Source: Steroidobacteraceae bacterium (GTDB taxonomy: Bacteria > Pseudomonadota > Gammaproteobacteria > Steroidobacterales > Steroidobacteraceae). Taken from it: a stretch of 64,000 bases of DNA. Below are positions 54,517 through 63,160 of this stretch, in pieces; position 1 is the stretch's first letter; every line of letters starts with the position of its first letter. The position numbers and the translations under genes are program-made. The notes under the pieces are model-generated. The model worked only from the letters and a program-made list of their open reading frames with translations, was not told the DNA's origin and made no database searches. Location: contig JALORP010000005.1 of NCBI GenBank assembly GCA_025458865.1, positions 1-64,000 of the forward strand. Direction: 5' to 3'.

Positions 54517-54550
54517 CAACAATACGGCAGGGATCGTGACGGTTTCAACG
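54517..54550 (-). promoter_or_regulatory. Shared promoter-like motif, HNH copy
   Basis: On the minus strand CGTTGAAAC, 15 nt, then CGTATTGTTG, ending 31 nt before the HNH start. The same parts at the same spacing occur before the EAL gene (55403-55436), with ATCCCT shared inside the spacer. The TGAAAC/CGTA pattern resembles ECF-sigma -35/-10 elements. Confidence 0.6.
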
Positions 54551-54568
54551 TCGCGGCCGGCGCGGCCC

Positions 54569-55321
54569 TCAGCCGTCCGCGCGGTGCCTTGCGTACCAGG
54601 CCAGGAATTCCCTGGCCGGCAGCGCGTCGCTGAACAGGTGCCCCTGCCCGAGGGTCACGCCCGCCCGCGCGAGCAGCTCGCGCTGCGCCTCGGTTTCGAC
54701 GCCTTCCGCCACGACCTCGAGCCGCGTCGCCGCGAGTAGCGCGCGCAGTCCCTGCAGCCACTGCGGAGCCGGCGCGCCGGGAAGAAGCTCCTGCACGAGC
54801 TTCTGGTCCAGCTTGATCACCTCGAAGTGGCAGCGCGAGAGCAGCGCGAGGTTGGCGCCGTTGAGGCGCACGTCGTCGAGCGCGACGCGCACGCCGTCGC
54901 GCGCCATCTGGTCCAGCGCCATGAGGCCCTGCTCGTCCGGCACGCCGCGCTCGGTGACCTCGAGCACGACCTGGCTGCGAACCTCGCTGAGCCCCGACTT
55001 GACGGCCGCGTACTCGAGCCCGCCCCGGCCGAGCACGTCGGGCGGAACGTTGATGCTCACGTGCGCCGCCGGATGCGCCCGCAGCCAGTCCTTCAGCTCC
55101 GCGGCGACCGTGTCGATGACCCAGTAGGTGATCAGGCCCGCGAGTGGCGTGCGCTCGGTGTCCGGCATGAAGTCCATGGGCGGGACCCACAGGCCATCCC
55201 GCCGCCAGCGGATCAGCGCCTCGGCGCCGACGCAGCGGCCGTCCTCGAGCCGGACGGTGGGCAGGTAGTGAAGCCGGAACTCCCCGGCCTGCAAAGCGCT
55301 CTGGATCGCCGGGTCGTACAC
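54569..55321 (-). CDS. EAL-domain protein with altered loop 6
   Basis: A 250-residue stand-alone EAL domain (cyclic-di-GMP phosphodiesterase family). Expected catalytic residues are present: Glu34 (EAL), Asn91, Glu121, Asp149-Asp150, Lys170, Glu206 and Gln226. The loop-6 motif after the DD pair, normally DFGTGYSSL, reads DVRLNGANL, so activity or dimerisation may differ. GTG 55321 has GGGAGGA just upstream; a TTG further upstream is possible. No sensor or GGDEF domain attached. Confidence 0.82.
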   Translation of the reverse strand: MYDPAIQSALQAGEFRLHYLPTVRLEDGRCVGAEALIRWRRDGLWVPPMDFMPDTERTPLAGLITYWVIDTVAAELKDWLRAHPAAHVSINVPPDVLGRGGLEYAAVKSGLSEVRSQVVLEVTERGVPDEQGLMALDQMARDGVRVALDDVRLNGANLALLSRCHFEVIKLDQKLVQELLPGAPAPQWLQGLRALLAATRLEVVAEGVETEAQRELLARAGVTLGQGHLFSDALPAREFLAWYARHRADG

Positions 55322-55402
55322 CGCTCCTCCCTGCTCCCGCACGGGCACGGCAGCGCCGTGCCGGCCGGCGCGGCTGCCCGCGGGACGGCTTCCGGGAAGC
55401 TC

Positions 55403-55436
55403 CAACAGTACGGGAGGGATATGCTATGTTTCAACG
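55403..55436 (-). promoter_or_regulatory. Shared promoter-like motif, EAL copy
   Basis: On the minus strand CGTTGAAAC, 15 nt, then CGTACTGTTG; 34 bp in total, matching the HNH copy at 54517-54550 in length and both end blocks. It lies about 80 nt before the EAL GTG. Confidence 0.6.
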
Positions 55437-55562
55437 CGCTTAACGCGACGCAAAAAATACGGCAGCTGGACGGCGTCCGGATCGTCCGGCCAACCCTTCG
55501 GAGCAGCAGCCCCGGCATCGGGCAAAGCCCTGTGCCCGGTTTTCGTGGGAGGAACCTTCGCA

Positions 55563-57155
55563 ATGCCACTGACCATCGGCGTGCCGCGCGAGACCTTCGC
55601 CGGCGAGAAGCGTGTCGCCACCGTGCCCGAGGTGGTCGAGAAGCTCGTGAAGCTCGGCTTCGACGTGTGCGTGGAGACCGGTGCAGGCGCCGCCGCCAAC
55701 TTCGGCGACGAGGCCTACCAGGCCGCCGGGGCGCGCATCGCGGGCGGCGTCGCGGACCTGATGGCGGCTTCGGACATCGTCTTCAAGGTGCGTGCGCCGT
55801 CGCCCGGCGAAATCTCGCTGATGAAGCCCGGCACCACGCTCGTGAGCTTCATCTGGCCGGCGCAGAACCCCGAGCTCATGCAGGCGCTGGCCGACCGCAA
55901 GCTGACCGTGCTTGCCATGGACGCGCTGCCGCGGCAGCTCTCCCGCGCGCAGAAGATGGACGCGCTCACCTCCATGGCCGGCGTCAGTGGCTACCGCGCC
56001 GTCATCGAGGCCGCGCACGCCTTCGGCCGCCCGTTCAACGGCCAGGTGACCGCCGCCGGCAAGATCCCGCCCGCCAAGGTGTTCATCGCCGGGGCCGGCG
56101 TGGCCGGCCTCGCCGCGATCGGCGCGGCGGCGAATCTCGGCGCGATCGTCCGCGCCAACGACACGCGCGCCGAGGTCGCCGACCAGGTGGTGTCGCTCGG
56201 CGGCGAGTTCGTCAAGGTCGACTACGAGGAAGAGGGCTCGGGCGGCGGCGGCTACGCCAAGGTCATGAGCGAGGGCTTCCAGCAGGCCCAGCGCGAGATG
56301 TACGCGAAGCAGGCCCGCGAGGTGGACATCGTCATCACGACGGCGCTGATCCCGGGCAAGCCCGCGCCGAAGCTCATCACCGCCGAGATGGTGAGGAGCA
56401 TGAAGCCCGGCAGCGTGATCGTCGACATGGCGGCCGAGCAGGGTGGCAACTGCGAGCTGACCGATCCCGGCCAGCTCGTCGTCAGGCACGGCGTCACCAT
56501 CATCGGCTACACCGACCTCGCCAGCCGCCTCTCGAGGCAGTCGTCCACGCTCTACTCGAACAACCTGCTGCGACTGACGGAAGATCTCTGCAAGACCAAG
56601 GACGGCACGATCAACGTCAACTTCGAGGATGACGCCATCCGCGGCCTGACGGTGGTCAAGGACGGCGAGATCACCTGGCCGGCGCCGCCGCCCAGGCTCC
56701 CGGCCGCCCCGCCGCCGAAGCCCGCCGCGGCCGCGGCTCCCGTCGCGAAGAAGTCCGGCCACGGCCATGGCGCGGGCGAGCCGGCCTCCGCGAAGAGCCT
56801 GGCGATCCTCTTCGGAGTCGGCGCGCTGCTCTTCTGGCTGATCGGTGCGTATGCGCCGGCCTCGTTCCTCGGGCACTTCACCGTCTTCGTGCTGGCCTGC
56901 TTCGTGGGCTACATGGTGATCTGGAACGTCACACCCTCGCTGCACACGCCGCTGATGAGCGTCACCAATGCAATTTCGAGCATCATCGCGGTCGGCGCGC
57001 TGGTGCAGGTGGCGCCGCCGCTCGGCGAAGGCGCGGAGGGGCGGCCGGACACGCTGATCCTCGCGCTGGCGGTGGTGGCGCTCGCGCTCACCGCCATCAA
57101 CATGTTCGGCGGCTTCGCCGTCACCCGTCGCATGCTTGCGATGTTCCGGAAGTAA
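55563..57155 (+). CDS. pntA: NAD(P) transhydrogenase alpha subunit
   Basis: A 530-residue full-length PntA. The NAD-binding dI domain fills about residues 1-370 (IGVPRETFAGEKRVATVPE; nucleotide loop GAGVAGLAAIGAA). A Pro/Ala linker follows, then about four membrane segments from residue 415 (dII part). With PntB it uses the proton gradient to make NADPH from NADH. The ATG at 55563 follows GGAGGAA. Confidence 0.96.
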   Translation: MPLTIGVPRETFAGEKRVATVPEVVEKLVKLGFDVCVETGAGAAANFGDEAYQAAGARIAGGVADLMAASDIVFKVRAPSPGEISLMKPGTTLVSFIWPAQNPELMQALADRKLTVLAMDALPRQLSRAQKMDALTSMAGVSGYRAVIEAAHAFGRPFNGQVTAAGKIPPAKVFIAGAGVAGLAAIGAAANLGAIVRANDTRAEVADQVVSLGGEFVKVDYEEEGSGGGGYAKVMSEGFQQAQREMYAKQAREVDIVITTALIPGKPAPKLITAEMVRSMKPGSVIVDMAAEQGGNCELTDPGQLVVRHGVTIIGYTDLASRLSRQSSTLYSNNLLRLTEDLCKTKDGTINVNFEDDAIRGLTVVKDGEITWPAPPPRLPAAPPPKPAAAAAPVAKKSGHGHGAGEPASAKSLAILFGVGALLFWLIGAYAPASFLGHFTVFVLACFVGYMVIWNVTPSLHTPLMSVTNAISSIIAVGALVQVAPPLGEGAEGRPDTLILALAVVALALTAINMFGGFAVTRRMLAMFRK

Positions 57156-57167
57156 GGGGCCGCCGCC

Positions 57168-58577
57168 ATGGGAGAGAACCTCGTCGCGGTCGCCTACATC
57201 GGCGCCACCATCCTGTTCATCCTGAGCCTCGGCGGCCTCTCGAACCCCGAGACCTCGAGGCGCGGCAACCTCTACGGCATCGTGGGCATGACGATCGCCG
57301 TCCTGGCCACCGTGTTCGGCCCGCGCGTCACGCCCGCGGCCTACCCGTGGATCGTCGGCGCGCTCCTGTTCGGCGCCGCGATCGGCCTGTACGCGGCCCG
57401 CAAGGTGCAGATGACCCAGATGCCCGAGCTGGTCGCGATCATGCACAGCCTCGTGGGCCTCGCCGCCTGCCTCGTCGGCTTCGCGAGCTACGTGGACACC
57501 TCGATCGCCTACGAGGGCGCGGAGAAGACGATCCACGAGGTCGAGATCTACCTCGGCATCCTCATCGGTGCGGTGACCTTCTCCGGCTCGGTGATCGCCT
57601 TCGGCAAGCTGTCGGGCAAGATCGGCGGCAAGCCCCTGCTGCTGCCTGCGCGCCACTGGCTCAACCTCGCCGGGCTGCTGGTCGTGATCTTGTTCCTGGT
57701 GAAGTTCCTGCAGGCGCCGGACATCCAGGCCGGCATGCTGCCGCTCATCGTCATGACGGCGATCGCGCTGCTGTTCGGCGTGCACATGGTGATGGCGATA
57801 GGCGGCGCGGACATGCCCGTCGTGGTCTCGATGCTGAACAGCTACTCCGGCTGGGCGGCGGCCGCCACCGGCTTCATGCTCTCGAACGACCTGCTGATCG
57901 TCACCGGCGCGCTGGTCGGCTCCTCGGGCGCGATCCTCTCCTACATCATGTGCCGCGCGATGAACCGCAAGTTCCTGAACGTCATTGCCGGCGGCTTCGG
58001 CACGGGCGGCGGTTCGTCGCCGGCCGCGGCTGGCGCGGGCCCGGTGGGCGAGGTCACGGCCGTGAGCGCGGTCGAGACGGCCGAGCTGCTGCGCGGCTCG
58101 AAGAACGTGATCATCGTGCCGGGCTACGGCATGGCGGTCGCGCAGGCCCAGCACACGGTCTTCGAGATCACGAAACTGCTGCGCGAGAAGGGCGTGAACG
58201 TGCGCTTCGGCATCCACCCGGTCGCCGGCCGCATGCCTGGACACATGAACGTGCTGCTCGCCGAAGCCAAGGTGCCCTACGACATCGTCCTCGAGATGGA
58301 CGAGATCAACGACGACTTCCCGGAGACCGACGTCTCGATGGTGATCGGCGCCAACGACATCGTGAATCCCTCCGCGCAGGAGGATCCCGGCAGCCCGATC
58401 GCCGGCATGCCGGTGCTCGAGGTGTGGAAGGCGAAGACCTCGATCGTCATGAAGCGCTCGATGGCCTCTGGCTACGCCGGCGTGGACAATCCGCTGTTCT
58501 ACAAGGAGAACAACCGGATGCTGTTCGGCGATGCCAAGAAGATGCTCGACGAGGTGCTCGCGGCGCTGAAGGGCTGA
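57168..58577 (+). CDS. pntB: NAD(P) transhydrogenase beta subunit
   Basis: A 469-residue PntB: about nine membrane segments (residues 1-265) then the NADP-binding dIII domain with [33 protein letters not shown] and [18 protein letters not shown]. Begins 12 bp after pntA. A phototroph or amino-acid heterotroph would use it to balance NADPH. Confidence 0.97.
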   Translation: MGENLVAVAYIGATILFILSLGGLSNPETSRRGNLYGIVGMTIAVLATVFGPRVTPAAYPWIVGALLFGAAIGLYAARKVQMTQMPELVAIMHSLVGLAACLVGFASYVDTSIAYEGAEKTIHEVEIYLGILIGAVTFSGSVIAFGKLSGKIGGKPLLLPARHWLNLAGLLVVILFLVKFLQAPDIQAGMLPLIVMTAIALLFGVHMVMAIGGADMPVVVSMLNSYSGWAAAATGFMLSNDLLIVTGALVGSSGAILSYIMCRAMNRKFLNVIAGGFGTGGGSSPAAAGAGPVGEVTAVSAVETAELLRGSKNVIIVPGYGMAVAQAQHTVFEITKLLREKGVNVRFGIHPVAGRMPGHMNVLLAEAKVPYDIVLEMDEINDDFPETDVSMVIGANDIVNPSAQEDPGSPIAGMPVLEVWKAKTSIVMKRSMASGYAGVDNPLFYKENNRMLFGDAKKMLDEVLAALKG

Positions 58578-58707
58578 GCCGGGCCCACGGGGCTCAGTGC
58601 AGCGCCAATAGCATCACTCCGCAACAGCACCATCGTGGATGAGCCCTCGCCGAAGTGGTGCAGCAGCAGGTAGCTGAGCAGCCAGCCATGGCCAGCTAAG
58701 CCGATCA

Positions 58708-58738
58708 CGTCCGGCCGGGGCGCGACCCGGGCCGGACG
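58708..58738. terminator. GC hairpin downstream of pntB
   Basis: cgtccggcc / ggccggacg, with a G-G mismatch then ggg/ccc, and a 5-nt loop. Located 131 bp after pntB and before the sulfatase promoter region. No U-run. Confidence 0.4.
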
Positions 58739-58797
58739 CGGAAGACCCAAGCCCCCGGGTGGCATTGCAGCGCATCTTGAGTCGCAGCGGCCATGCG

Positions 58798-58810
58798 TGT
58801 CAAAATGACA
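58798..58810. promoter_or_regulatory. TGTCA-AAA-TGACA palindrome before the sulfatase
   Basis: A 13-bp perfect palindrome 32 bp upstream of the sulfatase ATG. It could be a TetR-family operator given the TetR gene downstream (60703-61371), but no similar site is seen at the tetR start. Confidence 0.45.
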
Positions 58811-58842
58811 AGAGTGTCGCTTTTAAAAGAGGGGGCGGTGTC

Positions 58843-60651
58843 ATGGCGGAGTCGAACGACACGGGACCGACCGTCACGCGGCGGGAGTTCCTGCGCACCG
58901 CGGGTGCCGGTGCAGCCGCGTTCGGACTGGGCGCGGGTGGCCTCGCGGGATCGGCGTCCGCGTCCAGCCCGGACGGGCGAGGACACGCCGGCCCGGTGCC
59001 GGCCGCGGGCGGCCCCTACAACATCCTGTTCATCCTGACGGACCAGGAGCGGTTCTTCCGGCCGGGCGAGCTACCCCCCGGATTCCAGCTTCCCGCACAC
59101 GAGCGGCTCATGCGGGAAGGCACGACCTTCACCAACCACAGGATCAACTCCTGCGTGTGCACGCCCTCGAGGTCCGTGCTGTACACCGGCCGGCACATCC
59201 AGCACACGCGGATGTTCGACAACTCCAACTTCCCGTGGATCGAGAGCATGTCCACGGAGATCCCGACCGTCGGCGACATGCTGCGGCAGGCGGGCTACTA
59301 CACGGCCTACAAGGGCAAGTGGCACCTGACGAAGGAGTTCGAGACCGTCAACGAGCTCGGCAGCCCGACGAAGATCTTCACCGCGGAGATGGAGGCCTAC
59401 GGCTTCTCCGACTACGTCGGCATCGGCGACATCATCGCGCACCACCAGGGGGGCTACCTGCACGACGGCGTGATCGCCGCGATGGCGGCGAGCTGGCTGC
59501 GAGGCCGGGGCCGCGAGCTCGCGGCGGGCGGGAAGCCGTGGTTCATGGCGGTCAACCTCGTCAACCCGCACGACGTGATGTTCTACGACACCGACGCGCC
59601 GGGCACGCGGGTCCAGGCCGCCCGCGGGCTCACGCACGTCTCGCGCGAGCCCGACGATCCCCTGTACGCGAAGCAGTGGCCGTTCGACCTGCCCGCGAGC
59701 CACGACCAGCCGCTCGACGCGCCGGGTCGGCCGCCGGCCCACCGCGACTTCCTGCTCTCCCACGACGCACTGGTCGGCAACATCCCCGACGAGCCGATCC
59801 GCTGGCGGCGCCGCCACAACTACTACCTCAACTGCCTGCGCGACGTGGACCGCAACATCGCCTCCGTGCTGGCGGAGCTTGACGCCGCAGGCCTGACCGA
59901 CAGGACCATCGTCATCCTCACCGCGGATCACGGCGACATGGACGGTGCGCACAAACTGCATGCCAAGGGCGCCGTCGGGTACCGCGAGCAGAACCACGTG
60001 CCGCTCGTCATCCGGCACCCGGCCCACGCGGGCGGGAAGCGCTGCCAGGCCATCACCTCCCACGTGGACCTCGCGCCGACGCTGGTCGCGATGACGGGCA
60101 CCCCGCCGGAGAAGCGCCAGTCGATCACCAAGGGCCTGCCTGGCAAGGACCTGTCCGGGCTGCTGGCCGATCCCCCCGGGGCCGGCGTGAACGCCCTCCA
60201 CGCCGGCCTGCTGTTCAACTACAACATGTTCGCGTACCTCGACGGCGGCTTCCTGCTGAAGGCCGTCGAGTTCATTCAGCAGGGCGGCGACCCCAAGAAG
60301 GTCAAGGACGCGGGGATCGTTCCGGACATGCGAAAGCGCGGCGCCGTGCGCTCCGTGTACGACGGTCGCTACGTCTTCTCGCGCTACTTCTCGCCGAAGC
60401 AGCACAACCGGCCGACGACCCTCGAGGAGCTCTACCGGCTGAACGACGTGGAGCTGTTCGACACGGTGAGCGACCCGCTCGAGATGACCAACCTCGCCGC
60501 CGCCACGGGCGCGAATGCCGGGCTCGTCCTCGCGATGAACGACAAGCTGAACCGGCTCATCGACGAGGAGGTCGGCGAGGACCGGGGCCAGATGCTGCCC
60601 GGCGGCATCGAGGCGGGATGGGAAGTCACCCCCGGGAACATGGCACCTTAG
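58843..60651 (+). CDS. Tat-exported sulfatase
   Basis: A 602-residue sulfatase. The Tat signal is TRREFLRTAGAGAAAFGLG (twin Arg at 13-14). The formylglycine motif CTPSR has its cysteine at 106, with the metal site NILFILTDQE upstream and ILTADHGDMDGAHK near residue 390. Substrate could be a sulfated polysaccharide or other sulfate ester; a phosphonate hydrolase-like role cannot be excluded. Followed by a convergent TetR regulator. Confidence 0.88.
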   Translation: MAESNDTGPTVTRREFLRTAGAGAAAFGLGAGGLAGSASASSPDGRGHAGPVPAAGGPYNILFILTDQERFFRPGELPPGFQLPAHERLMREGTTFTNHRINSCVCTPSRSVLYTGRHIQHTRMFDNSNFPWIESMSTEIPTVGDMLRQAGYYTAYKGKWHLTKEFETVNELGSPTKIFTAEMEAYGFSDYVGIGDIIAHHQGGYLHDGVIAAMAASWLRGRGRELAAGGKPWFMAVNLVNPHDVMFYDTDAPGTRVQAARGLTHVSREPDDPLYAKQWPFDLPASHDQPLDAPGRPPAHRDFLLSHDALVGNIPDEPIRWRRRHNYYLNCLRDVDRNIASVLAELDAAGLTDRTIVILTADHGDMDGAHKLHAKGAVGYREQNHVPLVIRHPAHAGGKRCQAITSHVDLAPTLVAMTGTPPEKRQSITKGLPGKDLSGLLADPPGAGVNALHAGLLFNYNMFAYLDGGFLLKAVEFIQQGGDPKKVKDAGIVPDMRKRGAVRSVYDGRYVFSRYFSPKQHNRPTTLEELYRLNDVELFDTVSDPLEMTNLAAATGANAGLVLAMNDKLNRLIDEEVGEDRGQMLPGGIEAGWEVTPGNMAP

Positions 60652-60702
60652 CGCCCGGCGACGCCACGGCGGTCGCCGTCGCGCCCGCGGGCCCGGGCAG
60701 CG

Positions 60703-61371
60703 TCAGGCGGCCGTTTCCCAGTCTGGCTGCTCGAAGCGCGGCAGCGGCCGCGCCAGGAGCCGATCGATCGCGCGCTTGTCCAGACCAACCCCTTGCAGGA
60801 TCAGGCCCGCGACCTCGTCTGTGAAGGAGTCGGGGACTTCCGAGGTCATCATGCGGTGCATGGCCTCCAGGATGGTGCCGACGAGGAGGTCGCGGGCGAT
60901 CTCCACGCTGGGGAACCTGAACTTGCCCGCCTCGAGGCCGCCACTCAGGTCTGCTGCCAGCTGCTTCTCGACCAGCGGCCCGCGAAAGCGGCTGCGCACC
61001 ACGAACCCACAGCCGATGGCGTCGGACTGCGCCCAGCGCAGCCAGATGCGGATTCCCGTGGACAGCCGCAGCACCGGATCGTCGATGTGCGCCATCGCCG
61101 CCAGCGTCGAGCTCATCACGCTGTCCTCGAGGGTCTTCGTGACGGCGTCGAGCAGTTCCTGCGTGCTGGTGAAATAGTTGTAGAAGGTGCCGCGCGCGAC
61201 GCCGGCCGCGCGGATGAAGTCGTCGATGACCGGGGCGTCAGGCCCCTTCTCGGCGAAGACCGCCAGCGCCGTGCCGATGATGTGGCTTCGGGTGCGCGCG
61301 CGGCGCCGCTGCCCGACCCGGGTCCTGTGATCGATTCTCGGTCGAGTCGCGGAAGCGCGTTTGTTCGTCAT
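60703..61371 (-). CDS. TetR-family transcriptional regulator
   Basis: A 222-residue TetR protein. The helix-turn-helix is at about residues 33-70 (IIGTALAVFAEKG, then FIRAAGVARGTFYNYF), followed by a divergent ligand domain. The N-terminus is long and basic. Start at 61371 (MTNKRASATR) chosen over one ten codons earlier. Neighbours are the sulfatase (convergent) and an aldo/keto reductase (same strand, upstream); either may be its target. Confidence 0.87.
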   Translation of the reverse strand: MTNKRASATRPRIDHRTRVGQRRRARTRSHIIGTALAVFAEKGPDAPVIDDFIRAAGVARGTFYNYFTSTQELLDAVTKTLEDSVMSSTLAAMAHIDDPVLRLSTGIRIWLRWAQSDAIGCGFVVRSRFRGPLVEKQLAADLSGGLEAGKFRFPSVEIARDLLVGTILEAMHRMMTSEVPDSFTDEVAGLILQGVGLDKRAIDRLLARPLPRFEQPDWETAA

Positions 61372-61470
61372 GGGATTCCGGAATGCCCGGCTGGCGCACA
61401 AGTCTATAAAGGCGCGGGTGACGCCGCATGCGCGAGATGCGAAACGAAGCGCAGGCCGTCGGGCGCCGTC

Positions 61471-62469
61471 CTACCACGCGTAGGCCCACGGCGCCTCGCC
61501 GCCCGGCCCGGGAAAGATCTCGTCGAGCCGCCGGAGCACGTCGGCACCCAGCGAGACCTCGGTGGCGCACAGGGCGCTCTCAAGCTGCTCCACGGTCCTC
61601 GGGCCGATGATCGGCGCGGTCACCACCGGGTTGTGGAGCAGCCAGGCCAGCGCCACGGTGGCCGGCTCCTCGCCGAGTTCCCGGCACAGCCCCTCGTACT
61701 GCTCGAGCCGGGCGCGATGCGTCTCGACCTGCTTCACGAAGGCCTCGTCGGCGCGCCGTCCGGCCTGCAGCTTTCCGAGCGCCCCGCCGAGCAGGCCACC
61801 GGCCAGCGGGCTCCAGGGGATCAGCCCCAGCCCGTAGTGGCGGCAGGCCGGAATGACCTCGAGCTCGACCGTGCGGGCGTTGAGGTTGTAGACGCTCTGT
61901 TCGCTCACCAGCCCGCTCATGCCGCGCCGCGCGGCCTCCTGGCAGGCCGTGGCGATGTCCCAGCCTGCGAAGTTGCTCGAGCCCACGTAGACGACCTTGC
62001 CCTGCCCGACGAGTGTGTCGAACGCCTGCCAGGCCTCGTCCCAGGGACAGTCGCGATCCACGTGGTGCATCTGGTACAGGTCGATCCAGTCGGTCTGCAG
62101 GCGCTTGAGGCTGCCTTCGCAGTGCTTGCGGATCTTGATCGCCGAAAGGCTGCGGCCGTCGCTGTTCGGCTCGGGCAGGTTGGCCCGGCGGGTCACCGGG
62201 TTGTAGACCTTGGTGGCGAGTACGACGGCGTCGCGGCGGCCGCCGCCCTGCGCGAGCCAGCGTCCGATGATCTCCTCGGTCGTGCCGTGCTGCACCGTCC
62301 AGCCGTACACGTCGGCGGTGTCGAAGAAGTTGATCCCGAGCTCGAGCGCCCGGTCCATGATCCTGAAGCTCTCGGCCTCGTCGGTGACCCAGCCGAAGTT
62401 CATCGTGCCGAGGCAGAGGTTGCTGACCAGGGCGCCGTGGGAACCGAGGCGTTTGTGCTGAACCGGCAT
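61471..62469 (-). CDS. Aldo/keto reductase
   Basis: A 332-residue NADPH-dependent reductase with the full tetrad Asp50, Tyr55 (FFDTADVYG), Lys87 (LATKV) and His135/136 (LYQMHHVD), and the C-terminal coenzyme loop PIIGPRTVEQLESAL. Belongs to the YghZ/YajO-like group acting on sugars or small carbonyls. Substrate unknown. Confidence 0.9.
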   Translation of the reverse strand: MPVQHKRLGSHGALVSNLCLGTMNFGWVTDEAESFRIMDRALELGINFFDTADVYGWTVQHGTTEEIIGRWLAQGGGRRDAVVLATKVYNPVTRRANLPEPNSDGRSLSAIKIRKHCEGSLKRLQTDWIDLYQMHHVDRDCPWDEAWQAFDTLVGQGKVVYVGSSNFAGWDIATACQEAARRGMSGLVSEQSVYNLNARTVELEVIPACRHYGLGLIPWSPLAGGLLGGALGKLQAGRRADEAFVKQVETHRARLEQYEGLCRELGEEPATVALAWLLHNPVVTAPIIGPRTVEQLESALCATEVSLGADVLRRLDEIFPGPGGEAPWAYAW

Positions 62470-62561
62470 GGGCGGGATTCCTCCGGGCTTGCTGCGGCCG
62501 GCGTCGTCGGCTGCCTGGCCCGCATTCTAGGCTTCGGATCGCCCCAGGCGGGGGCGACGGC

Positions 62562-62592
62562 TTGACCCGCCGCCGATCGGACACGGTACGAT
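62562..62592 (+). promoter_or_regulatory. Promoter of the SHOCT gene, -10 six nt before ATG
   Basis: TTGACC (62562-62567), 19-nt spacer, TACGAT (62587-62592), then gcggcc and the ATG. Predicts a leaderless transcript, the same geometry as at 330-342 and 47625-47637. Confidence 0.5.
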
Positions 62593-62598
62593 GCGGCC

Positions 62599-62997
62599 AT
62601 GACCCACCGTCGAGCCACTGCGATCGTCTGCCTGCTGGCCTTCGCTCCAGGCCTCGCCCTGGGGCAGGCTCCCGATCCGGCCGCCGAGCGGGCCCGGCTG
62701 GCCAACGAGCGCATCCAGGCCGAGGCCGAGCGCCGGGCGCGCGAAGAATCCGAGCAGCAGAACCGGGCGCTGGAACCCGTCGGGCAGCCGGCTGCGGCGC
62801 CGACGCCACCGGCACAGCCGACACCGGCGCAGGGCGCGGTCACCCCCGCGGCGCCCCGGCGCCCGCCGGCTGACCCCGACCGGACCGAGCGGGGCCTCGA
62901 GCAATTGCGGGAACTCGGCAAGCTCAAGGACGCAGGCTACCTCACGGACGCCGAGTTCCAGCGCATCAAGCAGAGGATCCTCGACAGCCAGTTCTAG
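62599..62997 (+). CDS. Exported SHOCT-domain protein
   Basis: A 132-residue protein: signal peptide (residues 1-22, LALGQA), an acidic/Arg helical stretch (ERARLANERIQAEAERRARE), a Pro/Ala linker, and a C-terminal SHOCT motif (LGKLKDAGYLTDAEFQRIK). SHOCT domains occur at the ends of many unrelated proteins and may mediate oligomerisation. Function unknown. Confidence 0.8.
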   Translation: MTHRRATAIVCLLAFAPGLALGQAPDPAAERARLANERIQAEAERRAREESEQQNRALEPVGQPAAAPTPPAQPTPAQGAVTPAAPRRPPADPDRTERGLEQLRELGKLKDAGYLTDAEFQRIKQRILDSQF

Positions 62998-63103
62998 GGA
63001 GACTTCGGCAGGCGCTGCCGGGGCTTGCCCGGTCCGCGTCCGGACTCCCCAGGAGCTCGCGCGGTCGACCCCGGGACATCCGCCCCCCGCCGTCCCTGCC
63101 CGG

Positions 63104-63121
63104 GCTGACAGCGCTGTCAGC
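63104..63121. promoter_or_regulatory. LacI-type operator GCTGACAGCGCTGTCAGC
   Basis: A perfect 18-bp palindrome with a central CG, matching the general shape of LacI/GalR-family sugar operators (TGACAGCGCTGTCA core). It lies 39 bp before the TTG start of the CBM9-like gene, next to a possible -10 (TAGGAT, 63127-63132). Suggests carbohydrate control. Confidence 0.65.
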
Positions 63122-63160
63122 ATGGGCTAGGATTATCGGCCTTCAGGGGGGAACGATAAC

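Noticed and set aside
58499-58765. Minus-strand frame of 88 codons with a hydrophobic stretch near the pntB end
   Set aside because: Overlaps the pntB 3' end, has no ribosome site and no family resemblance; likely chance.
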